DNA from: an uncultured Saprospiraceae bacterium
Lineage (GTDB): Bacteria; Bacteroidota; Bacteroidia; Chitinophagales; Saprospiraceae
NCBI GenBank assembly: GCA_937921775.1
Contig: CAKZUK010000105.1
Span: 1 to 33,480 of the forward strand
Length of the DNA: 33,480 nt
Direction of reading: 5' to 3'
A program made the translations under genes and the position numbers. The notes beneath the pieces are model-generated. The model was given only the letters and a program-made list of their open reading frames with translations, did not search any database and was not told the DNA's origin. Of this stretch, positions 23,464 to 30,685 are shown one piece after another; within the stretch, counting starts at the first letter, position 1, and each line of letters starts with the position of its first letter.

Positions 23464-24936
23464 ATGAAAATAAAAATTATATTATCCATCAGTTTATTGC
23501 TCCTAACATTTGGCATGCAAGCTAAAGATTATCCTGCTTCTTTCTTCGGGATAGAATCAAATGGAACAACTTTGAACACTACTTCCATTCAAAAAGGGAT
23601 CGATTATATCCATGAAAACGGAGGTGGTCGATTGGTCTTTTCAGTAGGAAGATATGTAACCGGTTCTATCTATTTGAAATCAAATGTGACGATTCATTTG
23701 GGGGAGGGCGCAATTATATTGGCTTCGCTAAATCCTTTTGATTACAATCGACATGGATACTGGACTTCTATGATTTTTGCACTAGACCAACAGAATATTG
23801 GGATAACCGGAAAAGGCGTGATTGATGGTCGTGGATATGAGCTTGCGCTAAATGTCCTTGCTATGGTTCAAAAAGGGGTGATCAAAGGCTATGGCATGGA
23901 TCAGGATCGTGCGAAGGAAGGACTTCGACCACATAATATTTATTTCAAGGGCTGCGATGGTATTCTCATCCAAGGTATCAACATCAACAATCCCGCAAGC
24001 TGGAATCAGCAATACGATCAGTGTAAAAATGTATTGGTAGAAAACATAAGTGTGGATAGTAAAAACTATTGGAATAATGATGGAATTGATATTGTAGATT
24101 GCGATAGCGTGATTGTTAGAAACAGTTATTTTGATGCTTCTGATGACGGTATCTGCTTGAAATCACATCGGCCTGAGTTGATCTGCCAGAACATTGAAAT
24201 TTATAATAATGTAGTTCGCTCAAGTGCCAGTGGAATTAAATTTGGCACCTACTCTGTAGGCGGATTCAGAAACGTAAAGATCGTCAACAATACCGTTTAT
24301 GATACCTACCGATCTGCGATTACATTTGCTTCAGTTGATGGAGGTGTTCTTGAGAATATAATGGTAGATAGCTTGAAAGCATTAAACGTTGGGAATGCTA
24401 TTTTCCTTAGGATTGGTGAACGAAAGCCGGGAAAAAAAGCGAGCATGAAAGACATTCGTATCTCAAATGTGTATGTAGAAATAGCTGCCACAAAAGCGGA
24501 TAAAGGTTATCCTTACGAAGGACCTGTCGAGCATTTACCAAGGAATATTTCACCAGCTTCTATCGTCGGCGCTTTAGATGTACCGATCGAAAATGTAAGC
24601 TTGAAAAATATAGAAATACATTATCCGGGTGGTGGAGATCCAAATTATGCAAAAGTAGGTTTAGATGAGCTAAACAAAGTACCAGAACTTCCAGATAGCT
24701 ATCCAGAATTTTCTATGTTTAAAGAACTGCCAGCATGGGGCTTTTATATCCGACACGCTAAAGGAATTGTATTTGAAAATGTAAGACTAAGTTGCAAAAA
24801 TAAGGATTACAGAACTGCAGTCGTATTGGATGATGTGCATGGTGCTAGCTTCAATGGCTTGAAAATTAGTGGACCTGGTGAGCAAGAAAAAGAAGCGATT
24901 TTTTCTAAAAGTTCGACTCAAATTAAACATGATTAA
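23464..24936 (+). CDS. GH28-type beta-helix glycosidase (polygalacturonase/rhamnogalacturonase family)
   Basis: 490 residues with signal peptide MKIKIILSISLLLLTFGMQA. It is a right-handed beta-helix: GVIDGRGYELA, an N-N-D-G-I-D-I motif (about 204-210, the NTD motif of GH28) and S-D-D-G-I-C-L-K (about 226-233, the paired catalytic Asp motif). The third motif is not the usual GHG: it reads SSASGIKFGT (about 253-262). The RIK motif is also not evident; instead the helix continues YRSAITFASVDGG. The conserved Asp residues suggest an active hydrolase, but the changed third and fourth motifs mean substrate preference may differ from polygalacturonan. Together with the GH78 gene, a rhamnogalacturonan-type substrate is most plausible. 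No lipobox or T9SS domain; likely periplasmic. Confidence 0.88.
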   Translation: MKIKIILSISLLLLTFGMQAKDYPASFFGIESNGTTLNTTSIQKGIDYIHENGGGRLVFSVGRYVTGSIYLKSNVTIHLGEGAIILASLNPFDYNRHGYWTSMIFALDQQNIGITGKGVIDGRGYELALNVLAMVQKGVIKGYGMDQDRAKEGLRPHNIYFKGCDGILIQGININNPASWNQQYDQCKNVLVENISVDSKNYWNNDGIDIVDCDSVIVRNSYFDASDDGICLKSHRPELICQNIEIYNNVVRSSASGIKFGTYSVGGFRNVKIVNNTVYDTYRSAITFASVDGGVLENIMVDSLKALNVGNAIFLRIGERKPGKKASMKDIRISNVYVEIAATKADKGYPYEGPVEHLPRNISPASIVGALDVPIENVSLKNIEIHYPGGGDPNYAKVGLDELNKVPELPDSYPEFSMFKELPAWGFYIRHAKGIVFENVRLSCKNKDYRTAVVLDDVHGASFNGLKISGPGEQEKEAIFSKSSTQIKHD

Positions 24937-24946
24937 AATGGAATCA

Positions 24947-25109
24947 TAAGTGCTTGGACTAAATTAAGTTATAGTTTAATCACTGAGTCTTTTAGTCCTA
25001 CTTTTCCCAAATATTAGGCTACAGCCAAAAGGATGAAGCCTAATATTTAGTCAATTAGAACTAAAATATTTCACTGATTAATGTTAACCCAATTTTGTCC
25101 AAGCACTTA
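24947..25109. mobile_element. 163-bp MITE-like inverted-repeat element
   Basis: Terminal inverted repeats TAAGTGCTTGGACTAAATT (24947-24965) and AATTTTGTCCAAGCACTTA (25091-25109) match at 18 of 19 positions, each beginning or ending in TA. Inside is a perfect 12-bp palindrome AAATATTAGGCT (25009-25020)/AGCCTAATATTT (25037-25048) and a further imperfect pair around CACTGA, so the whole element can fold on itself. It encodes no protein. A TA target and short terminal repeats are typical of IS630/Tc1-mariner-derived MITEs; assignment is inference. It begins 10 bases after the GH28 stop, so it may also act as that operon's terminator. Its terminal motif recurs at 15-30 and, degenerate, at 33224-33241. 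Confidence 0.65.
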
Positions 25110-25206
25110 CGTAAAAAACGCTTACTGAATTTTCAAAGCTTAGTTAACCTTGGCCAAGCCAAAATGCCAAATTCACGGCCATCTATATTCTAACAATAAA
25201 GACTTA

Positions 25207-26523
25207 ATGAAGGAAAGAAGAAATTTACTAATCGGTATAATACTAGGTGTTCTAATCAGTTGGGGCATCGTCTTTTTATCGATACCGTTCATCCTAAAGA
25301 AGTATTCCTTTCTATTGGGCTTTGTCGCTTGTCTTGGCTTTGTTTCTGGCTTATTGTTGTTGCTACTTGTGTGGGACCGACAATCGTTTAAATCTGTTAT
25401 GTTTGGAGCGAAGGGGAGTGCTGATGGTGTTAGGAAAATTAACAGAGCGAATATCTTTTTTAAAATTCTTGTCATTGTCTATATTCTTCTAGGAGTTCTA
25501 CTGGCAGGGTTTTATTTTATGACGAAAAGCAAAGCGCAACAGTCTCAGTTGGAACATCAAGCCGTGCTAGAGGAATCTGCAAGAAACAGTGGTATGCTCG
25601 CACTTATGACTAATATTTTGAACAAGGCAGATGAGGAGCTAAAGGAAAATTCTGAGCGGAAACTAAGTACCGAATTGATAGATAGAATAGCAGCTTTGAG
25701 TTATTCGTTTAAACCCTATCGCTGGAGTAGGCGATCGACTAAAAAATTGAGTCCTGAAAGAGGTCAGTTGTTATTGGCTTTAGCCAAAATGAATTTGGAC
25801 AGCAGTACTTTTGCTCAGATAAAGTTTAAGACCAGCTTTGAAGGCGCAGATTTGAATGGAGCTGAATTGAGGAGGGCTAACTTGAGTGGTGTAAATTTAA
25901 AGGGAGCAAGTTTAAGAACCGCGGACCTTCGAGGAGCAGACCTCAGTGGCGCTGATTTATGGGAAGTAAATCTGTGGGATGCTAGGATGGAAAACACAAA
26001 TTTGGTCGGCGCTGATTTTAAAAAGGCAAAGATGAAATGGGCAAACTTGAGTGGCGCAAAACTGGCTCAAGTGAATCTCAAAGGAGCGGATTTAAGCAAT
26101 TCAAATTTGAGAGGTATCGACTTTAGAGGAGCTGATTTGAAATGGGCATTTTTAAATGGCGCATTTTTAAATGGAGCCAATTTGGCAGGAGTAGAGTTGT
26201 CAGGAACGAGCTTGAAAAGAGCCAATTTGACCAAGGCTGATTTAAGAAAAGCCGACCTCAAGTGGACTGACTTTGGAGAAGCGCATTTGAATGGTGCGGA
26301 CTTAAGTGATACCAATATGAGTGGAGCAAATATGACGGGTACGGACTTGAGGGGCGCGAATTTAAGGAATGTTATTTTCTATAGAGTAACCATAAATGAC
26401 GGCAATTGGTTTGAGACTTTGCGGGAATGGGAGGTAAGTGGAATGGAGGAAGTGGAAGAACGATTTAAAATTGAGAATGATGTGGAAGGTGTGGCTCGGT
26501 ATCGGATTGCGCGAGTAAAATAA
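25207..26523 (+). CDS. Membrane-anchored pentapeptide-repeat protein
   Basis: 438 residues from the ATG at 25207, chosen because it opens at a natural basic N-terminus (MKERRNLLIG); an upstream TTG at 25150 in frame adds an unlikely 19 residues. Three transmembrane helices come first (about 6-30, 34-56 and 84-106). Then follows a helical linker (NKADEELKENSERKLSTELI, then IAALSYSFKPYRW) with an SPERGQLLLAL segment, then about 35 pentapeptide repeats of the A(D/N)LxG type (about 210-395), forming a right-handed quadrilateral beta-helix, and a short charged C-terminus. Pentapeptide repeats mimic DNA in gyrase-protecting proteins, but most, including membrane-linked ones, have no known role. The linker type seems common in Saprospiria-like bacteria (recollection, unverified). 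It ends five bases before the convergent gene's stop. Confidence 0.85.
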   Translation: MKERRNLLIGIILGVLISWGIVFLSIPFILKKYSFLLGFVACLGFVSGLLLLLLVWDRQSFKSVMFGAKGSADGVRKINRANIFFKILVIVYILLGVLLAGFYFMTKSKAQQSQLEHQAVLEESARNSGMLALMTNILNKADEELKENSERKLSTELIDRIAALSYSFKPYRWSRRSTKKLSPERGQLLLALAKMNLDSSTFAQIKFKTSFEGADLNGAELRRANLSGVNLKGASLRTADLRGADLSGADLWEVNLWDARMENTNLVGADFKKAKMKWANLSGAKLAQVNLKGADLSNSNLRGIDFRGADLKWAFLNGAFLNGANLAGVELSGTSLKRANLTKADLRKADLKWTDFGEAHLNGADLSDTNMSGANMTGTDLRGANLRNVIFYRVTINDGNWFETLREWEVSGMEEVEERFKIENDVEGVARYRIARVK

Positions 26524-26528
26524 AACCC

Positions 26529-27575
26529 TCACCTCAAACCAGGCGCTTCATTCATGACCGAATTGATCTTTCCTGAAAAGGTGACTAGCACCTCGTCTGT
26601 GATTCTGTAGGGTTTGAAACTGATCTGAAAAACCCAGCTGTAATAACGCTGTATATCGTTTAGAAAGTGGGCAAGTAATTCAGGAGTCCACTGTGTTTTG
26701 CTTGTGATCTTATATTTATTTTTGAGCACTTTACCGAGTTCTTGTCCCCATTCATTATTGATAATATCTACATAGTTGTCGACTGGCCCTTTCGCGAGAT
26801 CGCTCAGTTGTTCCGGAGTGAAATTGCCGCTGATTAATTCCGGCATGTTGCGACGCTCATGTGTATCTGCAATATAATCTGCCAATCTTTCTGAAAAAAT
26901 TGCAGTCATGAAAACTTGTGAAGTGATGTGATTAAAGGTATTGAGATAACCTTTTTCAGAAAGATCTGCTCCTGACATTAGGGCAAGATCATGGTCACTG
27001 ATGTTGTTCACCATGGTTTCAGCAAGATCATAAAAGGCCATGTCGCCTTCTCCAAAAACGGTTCCTCTTCTTCTGGATAAGTTATATACTTTTAACAAAC
27101 TATGCCTGTTGAAAACAAAATAAGGGGAATCCATTGCCAATTGTAAGCGAATCCAAAAGCCACTAATTCCTGCTTTTATAAAGTCAGCCTCACTGACACC
27201 TTTCATCAAGATGCTGCTTACTTCCTGGTACTCCGTAGTATGACTTAGTTTGACAAATGGTTTGAATTGAAGCGTTTGTTGGGATAGGGGATCACTTTGG
27301 TAATATTCAATATGAATTAGCTCTTTCAGTTCATCTAAAGTCTTGAATTTGGTAGAAAGCAAAGCGCCTTTGGAACCATCGTATTCCTTTTTTGCAAACG
27401 ACATATTTGCGGCAGCTAGAAATTCAGAAGGGGCTAAGATGTCCTTCATCTCAGATAGGGAAGGAGAGGGCTCTTTGTCGAAATTCACTAGCATGTCTGA
27501 TGTCGGAATATCATTTGATGCTCGCTTGCAGGCAAAGGTGGAGACTAAAATGAAAAGGACTAAGAAGCGATGCAT
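26529..27575 (-). CDS. Lipoprotein of unknown function, 348 residues
   Basis: Signal peptide with Cys16 (LVSTFAC), then KRASND. The mature part is mostly alpha-helical, with a region rich in charged and aromatic residues (FEFL-like helices, ADYIADTHERRNMPELISG, YYSWVFQISFKPYRITDE). I do not recognise the family. The protein converges with the pentapeptide-repeat gene, with only five bases between stops. A well-spaced promoter (TTG, 19 bases, TAGATTTA) lies 49 bases upstream of its start, so it is probably monocistronic. A soluble periplasmic helical domain is all that can be said. Confidence 0.72.
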   Translation of the reverse strand: MHRFLVLFILVSTFACKRASNDIPTSDMLVNFDKEPSPSLSEMKDILAPSEFLAAANMSFAKKEYDGSKGALLSTKFKTLDELKELIHIEYYQSDPLSQQTLQFKPFVKLSHTTEYQEVSSILMKGVSEADFIKAGISGFWIRLQLAMDSPYFVFNRHSLLKVYNLSRRRGTVFGEGDMAFYDLAETMVNNISDHDLALMSGADLSEKGYLNTFNHITSQVFMTAIFSERLADYIADTHERRNMPELISGNFTPEQLSDLAKGPVDNYVDIINNEWGQELGKVLKNKYKITSKTQWTPELLAHFLNDIQRYYSWVFQISFKPYRITDEVLVTFSGKINSVMNEAPGLR

Positions 27576-27623
27576 TTAGCTTGTGGTCTGATTTTATGAT
27601 GTATACTACATTCTGAATAGGTG

Positions 27624-27653
27624 TAAATCTAAGATGTCTTAAAACTAATACAA
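27624..27653 (-). promoter_or_regulatory. Promoter of the 348-residue lipoprotein gene
   Basis: On the minus strand, TTG (27651-27653) and TAGATTTA (27624-27631) are 19 bases apart. This fits the Bacteroidota TTG-N17-23-TAnnTTTG promoter with one mismatch in the last base. The start codon is 49 bases downstream. Confidence 0.55.
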
Positions 27654-27852
27654 TTTATCATATTGTCGTCCCTTTTTTCCTTGATATCAGATAGACTCGA
27701 CAGATTCAAAATTTCTCTATGACCATAACATTTAGATTTGGAATTTGTTCGATTTTGTTGATAACTAATTAACGGACGAGGGAAGGAAGAGGAGCGACTA
27801 AGTCAAACTCAATCTGCTTGACCTAGTAGGATAGGAGCTCGCTGCGATGACA

Positions 27853-28347
27853 TTATTCAATGAGAACAACGGTAGAGTCATTAATTTCGTAACCACTTTT
27901 TGTAATTGATTCAATGTAAATCGTGTAATAACCATTATTAAATCGATTGAAATCCGAGTCTTGAATTCTGTTGATCCAAAAAATATAAGCATCATCTTTT
28001 GGACTACTTTGTTTGTTGATTTGCAGCGTTTCTATTTCTGTAATATCGTAATCCAATAAATTAACTCCCTTCAGAATCGTATCTGGATAATAAAGATTGC
28101 GATCTAAAAACAATCTAGTGTTGTCGAAATCAAGTGCTTCAAACTCGCCAGAGATAGAACTCTCGTAATCTTCAAAATTAAGTCGAGAATCTAATCGAAT
28201 TGAAATTCCTCGATCATTAATTATTTCATTTACCCTCCAAGTTCCTTCGTCCCATGATACAGGATAGAATTTGGAATGGTAGAATTCTGGATCTCCCATG
28301 CAAGCTGTCATGCTTAGTAATAAGTATACGTAAATTAATTTTTTCAT
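27853..28347 (-). CDS. Small lipoprotein of unknown function (second of a pair)
   Basis: 164 residues from the ATG at 28347 (MKKLIYVYLLLSMTAC); a TTG three codons upstream is possible but would overlap the preceding gene. Lipobox MTAC, Cys16. The mature domain is strand-rich, with acidic and aromatic residues (VSWDEGTWRVNEIINDRG, FEALDFDNTRLFLDRN, NGYYTIYIESITKSGYEIND), resembling small beta-sandwich lipoproteins; no family is recognised. The start follows the upstream gene's stop with a single intervening base (TAAgATG), which indicates translational coupling. The two proteins are similar in size, signal type and predicted fold, so they may act together. Confidence 0.72.
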   Translation of the reverse strand: MKKLIYVYLLLSMTACMGDPEFYHSKFYPVSWDEGTWRVNEIINDRGISIRLDSRLNFEDYESSISGEFEALDFDNTRLFLDRNLYYPDTILKGVNLLDYDITEIETLQINKQSSPKDDAYIFWINRIQDSDFNRFNNGYYTIYIESITKSGYEINDSTVVLIE

Positions 28348-28348
28348 C

Positions 28349-28876
28349 TTATTCAACGATTTTTACTATACAAGAATCTTCAAAATCTTGATTATTCTCA
28401 GTCGATATAGTAGCGGTAAAGGTGTAATATTCTTTATGATATAGAAAAGTAAAGTCCGGCTTTTGTGTTATGAGAAAGTTGACATATTGATCTTTCATTT
28501 CATAGGTTTCAATATTAAAATACTGAGTGAGTGGATCGAAGGCAAAAATTGTATCGGTCTCAGTGTATAAGGTTTGACTACAAGACAATTGGAAGGTACT
28601 GACGGAAGGGTAGTTTTCCCAGACCCAATTGCATCTACCTTGCCCACCAACATAGTGGTCAAACTCGATTGAAAAGTTCAATTGATCATCTTGAAATTCG
28701 GAATGATACCATCCAGGAATCAAGTATATTGCTTCGGTAGTTGTGTCGGCAACAACGGCATGAATTTTCATATTATCCACTCGAGTGGTGCATTCCGTTT
28801 CGCAACTATAACTAATCATAAGCAGTGAAAATGCGGTAAATAGCGTAACTGTGTATTTCGATTTATGAGTGTCCAT
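28349..28876 (-). CDS. Small lipoprotein of unknown function (first of a pair)
   Basis: 175 residues with a signal peptide ending in SYSC (Cys25). The mature part begins ETECTTRVDNMKIHAVV and contains four further cysteines (ETEC, RCNWVWE, FQLSC, EDSC) that could form two disulfides, with a strand-rich pattern. It carries no catalytic motif I know. It forms a two-gene unit with the lipoprotein gene directly downstream. A -7 box, TACTTTTG, lies 53 bases upstream of its ATG. Confidence 0.72.
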   Translation of the reverse strand: MDTHKSKYTVTLFTAFSLLMISYSCETECTTRVDNMKIHAVVADTTTEAIYLIPGWYHSEFQDDQLNFSIEFDHYVGGQGRCNWVWENYPSVSTFQLSCSQTLYTETDTIFAFDPLTQYFNIETYEMKDQYVNFLITQKPDFTFLYHKEYYTFTATISTENNQDFEDSCIVKIVE

Positions 28877-28929
28877 ATAACTAAAGTGGATTTTGATTTA
28901 ATTAATTATTTCCTTTGCGAACGATATTT

Positions 28930-28937
28930 CAAAAGTA
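28930..28937 (-). promoter_or_regulatory. Candidate -7 box of the lipoprotein pair
   Basis: TACTTTTG on the minus strand matches TAnnTTTG exactly, 53 bases upstream of the ATG at 28876. The -33 region is T-rich without a clear TTG. Confidence 0.42.
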
Positions 28938-29199
28938 AGTCTGAATAGAAAAATTAAATTACCTCTATGTTTCAAATAGCTATAGAAATGGATAATTGTA
29001 GTAAGAATACTTACTGATATGTTTCACGAAATTTGCCATAATTGACACAAGTCGCTGAAAGTGTGTTTGTTATGCGTTGTGTATGTGCTTGAGAAGGAAG
29101 AGGCGTGAGGACTGGCCTGTTTATGGTGAATCAAACAGAGAAATGTAGAAGAGCTAAAGTGATCTATGAACGGATGATATGAATCATTAATTATTTCGA

Positions 29200-29207
29200 T
29201 ACATTTG
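29200..29207 (+). promoter_or_regulatory. Candidate -7 box of yhhN
   Basis: TACATTTG matches TAnnTTTG exactly, 48 bases upstream of the yhhN start. No -33 TTG at 17-23 bases upstream. Confidence 0.38.
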
Positions 29208-29255
29208 ATATACAATTCCTTAACCTAAGTTAGTTTAGAAATAATTACCTGACAA

Positions 29256-29902
29256 ATGCCATCACTCAAAGTTTTAAATATTCTAGCTTTCTTTAGTGCG
29301 ATCATAGCCATCTATCTCGACTTTATTGATCATGCTAGCTACGATTTATTCAAACCACTAACAACAATTCTTGTCATTCTGATTCCAATCATTCACGGTA
29401 ATAGGATGTTGAAAAGTTATTTATATCTGACTATAGTAGCGCTTTTGTTTTGCTTGATAGGAGATATTCTTCTTTTGAGGGAGAGTCAATTCGTTTGGGG
29501 ACTTGCAGCTTTTTTAATAGCACATCTTCTCTTTATGTTTAGCTTTATTGCTATCGATAAGTTTAAGTTATATTTTAGCCCATTAATCATTTTATCTTTA
29601 ATTGGCTTAGGCTATTATTTATTTATGACGAGCTTAAAGGCTTAGCGATTCCGGTCTTGTTTTATTTTATTTTTATAATTGTGATGTGTTGGCAGGGACT
29701 GAGTTTATATCTTTGGAAGAAAAAGTGGGTTTTTAAACTTATTGGAATAGCCGTTTTGTTATTCTTGTTTTCGGATTCGATGATTGCCTTTAGTAAGTTT
29801 AAAGTTTCGTTTAGTTGGTCGGGTTTATTGGTTCTTTCAACTTATTGGCTTTCTATTTCTTTGTTGGCTAATGCTTCAGTGTTAATTGGACAAGAGAAAT
29901 AA
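29256..29902 (+). pseudogene. YhhN/TMEM86-family (lysoplasmalogenase-like) membrane protein, split by a -1 frameshift
   Basis: The first frame (29256-29645) gives 129 residues with FKPLTTILVILIP, LIGDILLL and VWGLAAFLIAHLLFMFSF, the core motifs of the YhhN family, then runs into a stop after YYLFMTSLKA. Reading one base back at about 29622-29626 restores YYLF-YDELKGLAIPVLFYFI and continues to 29902 (MCWQGLSLYLWKKKW, LFLFSDSMIAFSKF, VLSTYWLSISLLANASVL), the C-terminal half of the same family. The two parts together are about 215 residues, the normal length, with about eight membrane helices. One T missing from the run at 29622-29624 would explain it. Either the gene is recently inactivated or the sequence has an error. 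The family hydrolyses the vinyl-ether bond of lysoplasmalogens in characterised members; activity here is inferred. Confidence 0.85.
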
Positions 29903-29958
29903 GTACTTAAATAGTTGCTCAATTTAAGTTAACTAATAGCTTGAGCGCCTTTTGATTT

Positions 29959-30651
29959 TTATTTAACTCGCTCTAATTTGACTAATCGTGCCTTTCCTTT
30001 TTTATATTCAATATAATTTCTTCCTGCTTTGAAGCACAGTTTTTCAACATCCTTATTTTTATAATAACCAAGACATCTTTTTGAAATGTGTTGACTTTCT
30101 CCAAGGTTACTTGGAATATGGATGATTAAATCTTTTGCAGCAAAGGTGCTTATGTTTAGTTGAATGGGATCTAAGTTTTTAGGAATCTCCATCTGCTCTT
30201 TTCTAAATTGGTCGCTTACTTTAGATCCAATAACCTTCATATCTTCCGTTGAAACGAATAAAGCGACGGATTGCAGAGGCATGTTGAGTTCATCTGTTAT
30301 CTCAATATCCAATAAATAAGACTTGCTTGTTTCTTGAATTTTAAGACGGCAGGTGATAAAATCATTATTTTCAAAATACAATTCAATCGTGTCTTTTATG
30401 ATTTTGTACTTTCCAATTCCTTTGCCTTTCTGATCGCAATGTATCTCACCATTTTCATCTGTTCGTGTAGCATAACTATCGGTCCATTCATTTAGCCTAA
30501 AAGTGCCATCCTTTTCCAAGGATAATTCTTTTCCTGCAAAGGCCATTGTTTTGCCAATAGAATTACTGTAATGTCCAATGATTGATTTTGGAGTACATCC
30601 TGACAGACAAACTAAAAATAGAGAGGCGAGATAAATTTTTGATTTTTCCAT
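29959..30651 (-). CDS. Lipoprotein of unknown function downstream of sulfatase
   Basis: 230 residues from the ATG at 30651 (MEKSKIYLASLFLVCLSGC, lipobox LSGC, Cys19); an upstream ATG at 30684 adds 11 polar residues before the signal and is less likely. The mature part begins TPKSIIGHYSNS and contains a copy-of-lipocalin-like strand pattern (LSLEKDGTFRLNEWTD, GIGKYKIIKDTIELYFEN), common in small Bacteroidota lipoproteins that bind ligands; the rest (about 120-230) is unrecognised. It starts 34 bases after the sulfatase stop on the same strand, so the two are probably co-transcribed. Confidence 0.7.
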   Translation of the reverse strand: MEKSKIYLASLFLVCLSGCTPKSIIGHYSNSIGKTMAFAGKELSLEKDGTFRLNEWTDSYATRTDENGEIHCDQKGKGIGKYKIIKDTIELYFENNDFITCRLKIQETSKSYLLDIEITDELNMPLQSVALFVSTEDMKVIGSKVSDQFRKEQMEIPKNLDPIQLNISTFAAKDLIIHIPSNLGESQHISKRCLGYYKNKDVEKLCFKAGRNYIEYKKGKARLVKLERVK

Positions 30652-30685
30652 GTCGTTTTTATTATTAATTGGGCTCTTGGCCAAA

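Larger units (their letters stand above)
28877..29255. other. Intergenic region between divergent genes
   Basis: 379 bases. On the minus side, TACTTTTG (minus strand, 28930-28937) is an exact TAnnTTTG -7 box for the lipoprotein pair. On the plus side, TACATTTG (29200-29207) is an exact -7 box 48 bases before the yhhN start. Neither has a clear TTG -33 element. No coding remnant is recognised; a minus-strand open frame at 29024-29215 is not protein-like. Confidence 0.4.

Noticed and set aside
25815-26315. Minus-strand open frames opposite the pentapeptide repeats
   Set aside because: They are the antisense shadow of a regular repeat and have Lys/Ser/Pro-rich repeat composition.
25834-26380. 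Regular DNA repeats resembling a CRISPR or tandem array
   Set aside because: The periodicity is 15 bases and encodes pentapeptide repeats; no conserved repeat-spacer structure.
29024-29215. 63-codon minus-strand open frame
   Set aside because: Low-complexity His/Ser-rich, no signal or family pattern, lies in a promoter region.
29657-29902. Separate 81-residue membrane protein starting at TTG 29657
   Set aside because: It is the C-terminal half of YhhN in the -1 frame; the frame extends upstream through YDELKGLAIPVL to the frameshift point.
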